Part shown: positions 23,801-34,051 of the stretch, piece by piece | Layout of the letters: every line of letters begins with the position of its first letter | Position numbering within the stretch: position 1 is the first letter of the stretch | Source of the DNA: Eudorina sp. 2006-703-Eu-15 | Taxonomy: Eukaryota > Chlorophyta > Chlorophyceae > Chlamydomonadales > Volvocaceae | Direction of reading: 5' to 3' | Assembly: GCA_003117195.1 (NCBI GenBank) | Contig: BDSI01000094.1 | Location: 186,001-250,000, forward strand | Length of the DNA stretch: 64,000 nt | The notes under the pieces: generated by a model | Database searches by the model: none | What the model was told of the DNA's origin: nothing | What the model saw: only the letters and a program-made list of their open reading frames with translations | Program-made: the position numbers and the translations under genes

Positions 23801-26800
23801 CCACCCACCCATCCGCCCACCCACCCACCCGCGACGCAGCAGCTGAACCAGACGTTGTTCATCATCTGGCGGCTCCACTTGCTGTTGGAGCTGTTGAGCA
23901 GGCTCTCGGAGTGCGCGTCGTCGCACCAGTCACTGGTCAGCAGGTTGCGGCGGACCACCTGCAAGCCGTGTACACGTCGGTGTTACACATCGTACAGATC
24001 GTACAACTCGTACATGGAGATTCGGGCGAGAATGGGAGGGGTGCGGGTACCCACGGGTCGGACGCATCGGCGACCTGGGCCCATCGCCCATCGCCCGTAA
24101 TGAGCGGCTGTGCAACGAACCTCCAGATGGGTACACACCTGTTCCCTGACGCGCCGTTCCGCAGGGTCCCCTTACCCCCCTCCCCTCCTTGGAGGGCCCC
24201 TCGCCGTGTGCCTCTGGGCTTGTCTGGGCGTGTGCTTCTCTAAAGCCCCAAGGAGGGACCCCAGCGCATGTGTATCAATCCACTCCAGAGACAAGAAGGG
24301 ACTGCCTTTTGGTCGGACACACCGCATCAGACGCCGCATCGCAAGTTCACAACAACCATTGGTCGGACAGCACAGCACAGGCCACAGGGCATCGTGGGGT
24401 CAGTGGGTTGGAGAGGTGGCCCGCTGACCCCGTATCGTATCGCGAACCGCTGACCCCGTATCGCGAACCGCTGACCCCGTATCGCGAACCGTTGACCCCG
24501 TATCGCGAACCAGGCATCTCCGCCGCGGGCTTCCCCCGGTCCCCAGTCCCGTCCAGTATTTCTGGGTGTGCCCGGGTTCGTTGCGGGTTTCTTTCTTTTT
24601 GCAGTAAAACCCCCATGCCCGGCCTCGCCTCCCGCCCCCCGCCCACGTCCCACCTCGACCAGCTCGTTGTACGACCTGGCGTGCTGCGGCTCGAAGTCCA
24701 GCAGGGCCACCTTCCGCACCAGCGGCGGCAGCAGCACCAGGTCCGCCTTGCAGGCCCTGGAACCCAACCAAACCAAAGCACACCGCAGGACGGGCCGGGT
24801 GACCAGCGACAAATGGAGTTACGGTAGGTACACGCAATCAACACCCGTCGGCCGCGCGCCATCCTCCTGTCAGACCGGGGCCGGGGTCGGGGCCAGGGTC
24901 CGGGGCAGGGCCAGGGCCAGGGCCAGGGCCAGGCCATAATTCAACCCCTCTTTGCTTTGCAGGTACCGGTGAATATCACTGGTAACGCCAATGTGAAGTA
25001 ATCTTACCGCCGGGCTGGGTGTGTCTGAGCTGTTGTTGATTCAACACCCTCCCACCCGCCTACCCACCGTATCATGACCTCGCGCAGCAGCCGCATCAGG
25101 CGGCGGCGACCCTCGGGTCGGCAGCCGTCCAGGGGCCGCTGCACGGCGGCCTGCCAGGCGGCGGCGTTGGTCCCGAAGGGCTGGTGGTGGAGGAAGGCCA
25201 GCAGAGGCTGCAGGTGGGCGGCGCTGCTGCCCTGGGTGGCGGGGCTGGGGGTGCCTGCAGGGCCGAGGGACAGAGGGGACAGGGCGGAAGGTAGGGAAGG
25301 GCAGGAGGCAGAAACCCTAGGCCTGCACCCGCACACACCGTCATCCATCCCAAGTTCCCAACCTGCGTCTACCCGCCGGGTGAACACCCCACCCACCCAG
25401 CCGCTGTGAATGGGAAGAGCGGTTACCAGCGCCCACGTGGGGCAGCAAGTGGCGATTGCTGAAGCCCGGGTGGGACGAGATGTGTACGTGTACCGGTTGA
25501 GCAGCGCCCCCAGCCACCCCGGGCCCACCCACCCGTCATGACCCAGCGGCGCTCCGCCTTGAGCCTGCACGCCGCCTGCAGCTTGTTGGTGATGGCGGTG
25601 GAGGAGCCCAGCAGGTGCCCCTCGTCCAGGATGATGCGCAGCCAGTGGATCTGCACGGGGCAGGCGGGGCGAGGGGGTTCAAAAGAAACAGGCCCCGGCG
25701 GGGCGATGGGGGCGAGGTCAGGTGCGGTGAGGTGGGGGCGTGGGGCAGGCCCGAGGGTGGCAGGGGAAGGGGGGCTGGGAGGTGCTGCCACTCCTGGGAG
25801 GCTGACTCTGGGCACCCCACTCCAGGGGAGGCCGGTTCCTAACGCCACACTCGGGCCGGCTGGGAGAGCGACGCTGTAACCCCCGTGTGTCGGAAAGATC
25901 CCCGCAGTAGCTAGGTAGGGAGGGAGGGATGCCCCACGCAGACCGCGCCTCGGTCCGTCACATCTTTAGTCGGCACACACCAACCCCGCATTGACAGATA
26001 GCGGCGTGGTGGCCACAGCGTATGGCCGCGGCCGCGCGGCACCCAGTTTAGAGAAACCCTAGAACTCCGCACCTGCTGCAGCGCGCGCCCCAGGCTGCGG
26101 TGGCCGCCCTTCCGCCGCCCACGTCCGCCGCTGCCTGCTGCGCCGCCGCCGGCCGCGGCCGCCTCCACGCCAGCCGCGCCGCCGGGCACCCGGCCGAAGC
26201 TGAGGCACTTGAAGGTGGTGATGACGACGTCGTGGTCCCAGGCCAGGGAGGCGGGGTCGGGGGCGGTCCGGGGGTCCAGGCGGTCCAAAACACACACACG
26301 CAGCGCGCCGCGGGCCACATGGGTCTGCGCGGGAAGGGTGGTGGGAGGAGGACGCGGTCGGGTCGGGCGTGCGCGGGGTTGGGCGGGTCGGGTAGAAGAG
26401 AGGCAAGCCGCGAGTGGGCGCGTCAACATGCATCCAGAGGCAAGCCCTTTATCCGGTACGCTGTGACACCCCATTTACGGTACTCGATTCTGTGCCGGGG
26501 TCGACCCAGGGTGTCAGGCGCGCCGCAGCAGAGGACATTCAGCCAGACGGACGGACGGACGGGCGGACGAAGCCGCGCCCCTTTTCCCCAGCGCTGCGAC
26601 TCGACCCGGAGGTACGATCGGGGTACGGCACTTCCAGATGGTACGGCACAGATGGTAAGGCACTGCCGGACGGTCCCACCCGGATCTGCGTCAGCCAGTG
26701 GTCGATGATGGTCTCCGGCAGCACAACCAGCGTGGCCGCCGACAGGAACGTCGTGCTGTGGCCGGAGCCGCCGCCGCACTCGGCGCTGAGGGCCTCCCGC

Positions 26801-29800
26801 GCCTCCGCCAGAGCCTGCGCGCAACAGCCGAGGGACAGTTTATCTCTTCCCGCACGGGAACGGAAGAGATCGCCGAGCGGCACGACACAGCGAGCTGAGG
26901 AGCGCCACGGCCGCGCCGCCACAAACTACTACCGGCTAGCCCGGACATCATTACCCGTACATACATAGGGGTAAGGTATACATGTATACATATATACACA
27001 TCGCCCGGCGGTCTTAAGTGACAGCTGAGGCCGCCACAGTAAACACTACCTCAGTCACCACTTCTCCCCGGCTAAGTAAACACTACCCCCAAGCATCGCT
27101 TCAGGCGGTTGCCTGCACTGCTCCCGACTTGACACCGACCTGCCTTCGGCCTTCTGACGTCGGCCACCAGAGGTAAGAGTGACATCGTGATCCCTGTCAG
27201 AGTCCGCTGCAACATTTGAATCCGCTCAACCACTACCGTACACCATTCACGCAACCACTGCTCGAGCCGTACGACATACCCACCACACACAACCCGCACC
27301 CCCCCCAAAACACTCAAGACAACCTACCCACCTCGACATCGAACAACAGCCTGTGCATGTACGGCGCTGCCCGCCACGTGTGCTGCGCCAGCGCCGTGGG
27401 GGCTGCGCGGCCCTTGCCGCCTCCGCTGCCGCCGCCGCCGCCTCGCCGACCTCCTCCTCCTCCCGCCCCTCCCGCGGCCCCCGCCACCGTGACCAGGTCC
27501 ATGGCTCGGAACACGGCCTCGTAGCCGGGACTCATGGTCCGTACCTCCGTGGGCACCGTGGTTCCGGAGCCCTGGGACCGCAGCGCCGCGGGGTCCTGCT
27601 GGGTCAGCCACCTGCAGTCAGGGCGAGGGGGGGGGGGAGCGGGCGGCTGAGGGCGGCTGAGGGACGGAGGTCCCACCACTGGCGGAGATACCACCTCGTA
27701 CCTTGTACCTCGTCGGCCCCAACCACTACCTTTGTCATCTATACGGACGGGGTCCTATCACGGGGCTCCATCGCGGGGTCCTATCGCGGGCTACTCCTGG
27801 GTTGTTAATTGGATACACCCTTAATATAATTGTATGGGCTGGGGCTGGGGCTCTTGTTTGGCGTTACGGGCATTCACGGGCGCTTAGCGCATCCCCTTGC
27901 ATGTCACGCGCTCCAGCTCTGCCTGCCTGCCTGCCCATGAGCCCAGACCGTACCTGAGCGCTCGCAGCTCCGCCAGCTGCCGCGCCTCCAGCCCCACTTC
28001 GGCCGCCACCCGCCGCAGTGTCCTCTCCCAGTAATCCACGTTGCGCCCGCTGCCGGCGGCGCCGCCTGCAAGGTGGGGAAGGGGTCAGCCACCCAGCGCG
28101 AAGGGTGTACGTTGCTTCCCTGTTTTGCTGTTTTTGTCCTTATTGACAGATATGACATGAAGGGAGGGAGCGACCCACAGCGGCTTGCAGATCCTGGTCG
28201 TCTCGAGGGTTTGCCTCCTTTGACCGCTCGCCCCGCGTCAAATCCACCCACCCACTCGTGGACCGTGTCAAATCCACCCACCCACCCACTGTGGCCCGTG
28301 TTAAATCCACCCACCCACTGTGGCCCGTGTTAAATCCACCCACCCACCCATCCGTGCAACTCCCCCATCCCCCCGCATCGCGTCTCACCCGGTGTGATGT
28401 AGCCCGGCGCCTCCTCGAACTTGGCACCCGCGCCGAAGGCCTCCCGCGGGGCGGTGCAGGAGGCGGCCTCGGCCAGCGGGTGCATGTGGCAGACCCACGG
28501 GTCATCGCCGGCGGGCACCTGCGCGGGCGGCGGGTGCAAGCGTGCAACGCGGTCGGGCAAGGGGCGTGTGATTGCTCTGTAGAAAGAAATTTCACGCGCA
28601 CCCTTTTTCACCCGGCCCTGAAACGGGGCACTTACCACAGGTTGCTGCACGGACAGCGCATTGCAGGCCAGCCAACGGTCAAACAGGACAGCGCGACACC
28701 ACCGGCACCGTGGGCCGTGTGCGTACTCACTCGCCCGGTTCACCGCTCCTCCCAACCCCCACCCACGCGGTCCCATGAATACCGAAAGACTCTTCCCCTT
28801 GTACCAATTTCTCCAACCCCTCCCCTTCCCGCCCACACGACATGCGCTTCTCTTCTTTCTTTTCTTTCCCCCCTCACTACCTTCCCCCCCTTGCCCCTAA
28901 TCACTCCTCTTCTTTCCCTTCCTTCCCACCCTCACTACCCTGCCCGCCCTGCCCCGGGCCCCTGTCTCCCCTTTCCAGGGCTCCCCGACCCTCACCGCGC
29001 TCCCCTTGGGCAGCCGCCGCCAGGTCTGGCACTGCTCGCACTGAACCCACAGCGCATCCGACCCGTCCGCGTCGCTATCGTCGTCGCCGTTACCATCGCC
29101 GGTGCTGTCCGCGGCTCCGCCGGCTCCCGGGTCGCCCCCCGAGCCGCCGCCCCTCCGAGCCGCCGCCTTGCCGCCTTTGCTGCTCTTGGCGCGGCCGCCA
29201 GTGCTGCCGTTACTCGGGCCGGGCCCCCGCCCGGCGCCGATGGCACGCCTGCTGCCGCCGCCGCCGCGCGGTCCGGCCCCACCGACGCCCCGGCGGCTGG
29301 ATCCGCTCCGGGCGCGGCTGCGACTGCGGCGGCGGCCCCCCGCCCGGTAGTCCTGGTCGCCGGGGTCAGAGCTGCCGCCGGGGTCAGAGCTGCCGCCCTC
29401 GGTGACGTCCTCCCCGCTGGAGCTGGAGCTCGCCTCCTTTCCGGCCCCCTTGGAGCGCACCGCCTTCCTGCTGCACCCGCTCCCCCGCCGCCGACGGGTC
29501 GCGGCAGGCGACGCGGCGCCGCCCGCGCCCCCTAGTCCCTCCTCCTCCTCCTCCTCCTGCTCTTCCTCTGCTTCCACATCCTCCTCCTCCTCCTCATCAT
29601 CATCATCATCATCATCACCCTCCTCGTGGCCGACGTCGTCATCGTCTCGGTCCTCACTCTCCGTCGACTCCCAGACGTCGCTCCACCGGGCCCGCTTCCG
29701 CGACCGCCCGGGGCTGCGGCCGCCGCGGCCGCCGCTGCCGCCACCGCGGCGACCCCTGCCGCCCATCGGCGACAACGCGGCGCCGCCGCCAGAGCCCGCG

Positions 29801-32800
29801 CCAGATCCAGCGCCCGCACCGCGCGCTGGGCTCCGGCCCGACGCGCGGGTCCGTCGCCTCCCGGCCACGTCCGCACCGCCGCCCTCTTCCTCGCCCTCGC
29901 CGCCTGCATCGGGGCCGGCTGTCACCGCCGCTGCCGCGAGGCCCTCCGCCGCAGCCAGCCGACTGCGCTTCCTTCCCCCCTGGACCGGAGACTGCGGAGC
30001 CCCGGAGGACCGCCCCCCGGGCTGCTGCTGCTGCTGCCGGGGTTGCAAACGGGGGGTCTGAGCGGTCATGGCGGCGACAGCCGCCGTAACCGCTTCCCCC
30101 GCGCTGCGCCTCGCGGAGCGCCGAGTGGCTGCCTGGGCTCCCCCGTCGGGGCTGTCGGACACCCCTGAGGGGCTGGCCGGGCCCGCGGCCTGGCTCCCCG
30201 CCGCGCCGCCTGCACCCGCACCACCGCCGCCGGTGGTGTTGGTGTAGAAGCCCACCTTGCGGCCCTCGCGGTTGGGCAGCCACTTGACGGCGGCGCCCGG
30301 GGGCGGCGAGGGCAGCTGGCCCAACGTCTTGAGCACCAGCGACAGGGCGGTGATGGTCTTCCCCAGGCCCTGTCGGGAGGGAGCAGGGGGGATGGGTACA
30401 GAACATTATTAATAATACTATCATTACCATTCATATTATTAAATTTATCGTTATTATTGGTAGACGTGCCGTCATGAAGCGGCGCAGGGGAAGGGGCCCG
30501 CATCGCGACTAAGGCCCCATGTCGCAGTCTGCGCCGGTGGGCGTACGACGGTGGGCGGCAGGACGACGACGCAGTGCCCGACCCCACCACCACCTACTGC
30601 CGTTCCGGTTCGCGGAACCGCAGATCCGTACCCGACCCTCGTCAACTGATGGTGCAGGGGTGAGCTGTGGAGCTGCAAAGCCCCAGCTGCCTCTACCCGC
30701 CTCGATCGCTCGGCTAGGCGTCCCCGGAGAACCGCTCGATGTCCCGTCGACGGAATCCGGGGCAGGGAGGGCGCTGTCCCACGCTTTTGCCGCTAGAGCC
30801 CGCTGCAGGTGCCCCACCCCCTCCGCCGGGCGCTCGCGCGCCGATATGCCATCCCTCCCCTCATGAGTCATGATGGGCCCCACCGCTCAGTGTAAATATG
30901 TCTGCCAATTTCCTATGCTCCATCGCTCCCTCACCGGTTCGTCACAGAAGAAGCCGCCCCGTACGTCCGGCAGCTGCGGCGGCGGCGTCGTTCGCAGCTC
31001 CCCGCTGCACACATCCGCCCACAGCTCCAGGCCGCCGCCCATCAGCTGGACGAACAGCGGGTTCCGGCAGCCGTCCCCGGCCCGGCTCTGATGGTGGTGG
31101 TGGTGCTGGTGGTGGTTGGACGGGGTGCGGTCTCGATGGCCGACGCTCGGGTTCCCCGCCTCTAGGTGCTTGCGGCTCCGTGGGCCATCGTGAGCTCTCG
31201 TGGGCGTCTCGCTGCCGCTCTTGCAGGTGGGGTGCTGATCGCATTGAGCCCGTGACCCGTGGGTCGCCTGGCCCCCGGGCCTCTCCCGTCGGATCATCCA
31301 GCGGATGGCGGCGCGCTGTGGCGCGCGTGTGTGTGCGGGGAGAATGCCGTAGTAACGGAGTGCGGAGGGAGGGGCGCGCTTTCATTTCCAAGCGGATTGC
31401 GGTGCACGGAAAGGGCACATGGTGTCTGCTCCTGCCGAGGCTGACAGCATCCGGCTAAGGCGCCCGCGTGGATGCTCCGACCGACCGACCGACCGACTAA
31501 ACCACGGGTGCGCGCGCCCACGACACCGCCGCGCCAACCACTCGTGCGCTGGTTCCGGAGCAAGTGCTGTTTTGGCTTCTCGGCCCCACTCAACCCACCT
31601 GGTGCGGGAAGAGCGTCAGCCGTACACCCGGCACCGCGCCGCCCGCCGCCCCCGCGTCCGCCAGTGCCGTACAGGTGGCCCGCAGCCGCGCCAGGTCCAG
31701 GGGCGCCAGCCAGGACATGACCGTCTCCAGCACATCCGGGGGCAGATCCAGGACCGGACAGCCGCCGGGTTGGTCCACTGCCGCGGACCCGGCGGCGGTC
31801 GCCTGGTCCGCGGCACTGCCGGCCCCGACTGCCGGCTGGTGCCCTTCACCGCAAGCACAGGGCTGCTTCGCCGGTGCGGCTGGCGGCGAGGCCCTGCGCG
31901 CTCCCGCGCGGGGTGCTTGCTCCGGGCCTTGGCCGTGGGTGAGCTCGTAAGGGCGGCCGTCGCAGCCGTCACGTGTGTCGTACTGCTTGGTGAGGCTGGG
32001 CAGCTCCCGAAAGCAGGAGATCAAGCTGCGAGGCAAGCGGGACAGGAGGCAGCCTCGTTCACTCCGAACCCACGGCATGCAGCACCGGGCTCCCCTGCGG
32101 CACGGAACACAGCTCTTCATCCCGTCAGAGGCGGCACTGGCTTTCCCGACGGAGGCGGCATACCGGCTTGCACACCAAGGCCCTAGGGCAACTTGGTGTC
32201 CGCCTGTGTCCGTTTAATAATGCGATCGTGAACGGCACTGAGAGATCTTGAAGCGGAAGATGTACGGTGGTTTCGTTTCGTAGCTTGACTACGAGGAGAC
32301 GAGGGGCCACAGCACCCTATACATGCACATAGCCGCCATCCCGCGGGGCTTCTGCCTGGGAACAAACGGACGCCGCCTTTCAAGCCAGCCAGCAGCAGGC
32401 AGCCAGCAGCAGTAGCAGCGCTCTGAGACACATCCGAGAGATAGGAAGCCGCTGCGGGTCGGGTACTGGTTACACGCGTTGGGTATTGCTTACACGGATT
32501 GGGTATTGGTTACGTGGGTAAGGGGTCTAACCGTCGCACTACCTGTATCGCTCCCGGTCGCCCTCCGGTGGCTGCTCCTCCAAGACGTCCTCCACGGCTT
32601 CAAAAATGGCCCTGGCGCCCATCTCGTTTGCCGCGTAGCCGGCTTCCACCAGGCCTGCGACACGGTGGCAACCCGTCTTGAAGGTCTGGAACACACTGCA
32701 ACACATGTCCCACTGCGGCACATGTCCCACTGCAACACATGTCCCACTGCGACACATGTCCCACTGCGACGCATGTCCCACTGCCACGCATGTCCCACTG

Positions 32801-33348
32801 CGACGCATGTCCCCCAAGTATGGCGAACCATACAGTTCAACAGGGGTTCCGGCCCGCCACCGGGGACAGACACGTGTGGGTATTAGGCGCACTCACCAGC
32901 CGGGACAATGGCGCCCAGGATCGTCACCGCCGCCTTGTGACGGCGACACAGCCAGTTACGCACACGGTGATCGTCGTACGACCAGAGCGCCAGCGGAAGC
33001 CGCAGTTCCAGTGCCAGCAGGGCAACGCCGGGCGGCAGGGGCGGCAGCGCGGGAGCACCCGCTGAGGCCGGGGACGTCCCGGACGTCGGCGGCAGCGGTT
33101 GCGGGGCAAAGGTGCGCACCGTCACGGCGATGCGCTGCTGCGCTACCTGCACGCATTTGGAGCGGTGGCAAGGAAGGGGGCCGTGATCTTCCCGCGTTCA
33201 AGACCCCAATGCCATGCACCATAAGGAAGTTCACCCGCGTGCTTCAATCATCGGCGGCACCGTCCAACTCATTGGCATGCCCTCCTATTACCAGAAACAA
33301 GTTTGGAATACAGCAAGCGGCCGAGCGGTTCGCGGACAAGCTGACCAT
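17438..33348 (-). CDS. F-box / CW zinc finger / RING / SNF2-family helicase
   Basis: Twenty-five exons: 33348-33292, 33146-32897, 32654-32543, 32025-31599, 31315-30935, 30369-28996, 28518-28389, 28065-27954, 27611-27332, 26814-26680, 26324-26073, 25650-25533, 25254-25068, 24756-24654, 23958-23829, 23427-23240, 23107-22982, 22589-22530, 21608-21563, 21035-20563, 20078-20048, 19796-19717, 19309-19226, 18788-18375, 18112-17438; ~2,074 residues, all phases consistent. Domains: F-box ~231-270 (VLDLPPDVLETVMSWL); SNF2 start LFPHQRAAIRWM ~279; Walker A DEPGLGKT ~406; acidic/basic low-complexity insert; CW finger ~850-890 (WVQCEQCQTWRRLP...WVCHMH); motif Ia LVVLPETIIDHW; DEGH box ~1179; RING ~1409-1450 (CQVC, PCGHLTCLDC); helicase C with KAIIFTQYGVHMQLIE ~1630 and RAHRMGARKQVVVETL ~1715. 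The order resembles plant F-box SNF2 proteins such as Arabidopsis At3g54460. Probably nuclear, coupling ATP-driven DNA translocation to ubiquitination. The first exon is the least certain. Confidence 0.88.
18848..18900 (+). repeat. Dispersed intronic short repeat, copy 3
   Basis: Contains AAATTGGTGGACATACTCAA and CTGCGCTGCTGCCAGTGC. It lies in the intron between exons 23 and 24 of the F-box/SNF2 gene, antisense to it. A shorter related piece (CTTGGTAGGCATACTCAAAG) lies at 19,070-19,092 in the same intron. Confidence 0.55.
20308..20342 (-). repeat. ATGTCACGC dispersed motif, copy 1
   Basis: On the minus strand this reads CCCCTTGCATGTCACGCACT followed by CCTGTTCTGCCTGCC. Near-identical text is on the plus strand at 27,893-27,930 and 49,160-49,186. 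All three lie in introns. Confidence 0.5.
21619..22262. repeat. 71-bp minisatellite, nine copies, abutting a splice acceptor
   Basis: The anchor GTTGAAGG recurs at 21,634, 21,705, 21,776, 21,847, 21,918, 21,989, 22,060, 22,131 and 22,201, giving a 71-bp period with one 70-bp copy. The copies are nearly identical. The array fills most of the intron between exons 18 and 19 of the F-box/SNF2 gene and ends about ten bases before the acceptor of exon 19. Read in gene sense, each unit is a C/T-rich tract. Confidence 0.9.
22320..22348 (+). repeat. Dispersed intronic short repeat, partial copy 4
   Basis: GAAATTGGTAGACTTTTTGA followed by AACTGCC matches the left half of copies 1 and 3. It sits just beyond the 71-bp minisatellite in the same intron. 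Confidence 0.4.
24422..24511. repeat. 21-bp tandem repeat, four copies
   Basis: Unit CGCTGACCCCGTATCGCGAA with period 21; the first copy has an extra GTATC. It is inside the intron between exons 14 and 15 of the F-box/SNF2 gene. Confidence 0.75.
27187..27211 (+). repeat. LINE 3'-end-like fragment
   Basis: GTGATCCCTGTCAGAGTCCG followed by CTGCAACATTT resembles the terminal motif of the LINE at 12,104-13,358. It lies in the intron between exons 9 and 10 of the F-box/SNF2 gene. The match is short, so a chance similarity cannot be dismissed. Confidence 0.35.
27893..27930 (+). repeat. ATGTCACGC dispersed motif, copy 2
   Basis: CCCCTTGCATGTCACGCGCT followed by CCAGCTCTGCCTGCC, opposite in orientation to the copy at 20,308-20,342 and in a different intron of the same gene. 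Confidence 0.45.
28224..28350. repeat. ~29-bp tandem repeat in intron
   Basis: Three to four copies of a unit built from CGTGTTAAATCCACCCACCC and ACTGTGGCC, with variable CCCA tails. It lies in the intron between exons 7 and 8 of the F-box/SNF2 gene. Confidence 0.7.
30888..30914 (-). repeat. Dispersed intronic short repeat, inverted copy
   Basis: The minus strand reads TAGGAAATTGGCAGACATAT then TTACACTG, matching copies 1 and 3 but in the opposite orientation, so this copy is sense to the F-box/SNF2 gene. It lies in the intron between exons 5 and 6. Confidence 0.5.
32704..32820. repeat. 17-bp tandem repeat, seven copies
   Basis: Unit CATGTCCCACTGCGACA, starting at 32,704, 32,721, 32,738, 32,755, 32,772, 32,789 and 32,806. 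It lies just upstream of exon 3 of the F-box/SNF2 gene, in intron 2. Variation is limited to one or two positions per unit. Confidence 0.85.
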
Positions 33349-34051
33349 GCGGGCAACTGCCGACAGCAGGTCTGCCGACCGTGCGCCGTGAGCCGAGATA
33401 TCCACCCGACTGGCTCCGTCATCGCCAATTCTGCAGCAGCAGCGATGGTGGACGCAACACAACAAATAGCGGCGGAAGTAGATGCGACACAAGGTTAAGT
33501 TTGACACCCCACTCCTTATAGAAACTGCCGATATGCTTACAAATTCTCAGTGAGACAATTGTTAAATATTGCCAATAACGCTTACCCGACGGTCAACGAA
33601 TGCCCTCCAAGACGGAAATCTGCGGCGTTCTTTAATCCGGATGGCACATCTACGAGTATGTAAATCCAGCCAAATGTGACAAAATCATTGTCGCTAGGTT
33701 GAGGTGCGCTCGCATTGGGCATTTGGCCCAAAACGATAATGTCTGCTCAGCAGCTCAGTGCAATCAATTATGAGAACATTGCATTACTTTCTTGTTGCAT
33801 TTCGGAATGGTGCAATCATCTGCATACTGAGCCCAATACCGGACAACCGACCATCGTCCGCGTTGCCGTATATTTCGAAACCACCATCAGAACCTGACGA
33901 TGAAACTCATGAATAAGTTTAGCCGATAGATAGGTTTATCACACCTCACCCACACCCAAAGAGTGCAAGTTTTATACTTTTCTTGCTTTCGAGAACAACA
34001 CCTGTCGATCAACCAACTGTCTGCAACCCAGGCCGGTGATCCTTGGACGTC
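33349..34051. promoter_or_regulatory. Divergent intergenic region, F-box/SNF2 and R3H/ankyrin genes
   Basis: About 700 bases separate two divergent start codons. The stretch 33,520-34,000 is clearly AT-richer than the genes. TTTATACTTTTC at ~33,971 is TATA-like and lies ~75 bases before the plus-strand ATG. An unrecognised further 5' exon of the F-box/SNF2 gene could also lie here. No conserved operator-like repeat is visible. Confidence 0.45.

Noticed and set aside
28258..29535. Plus-strand open frame of ~425 codons
   Set aside because: Opposite the large sixth exon and CW-finger region of the F-box/SNF2 gene; composition is low-complexity Pro/Ala/Arg and no family is recognisable.
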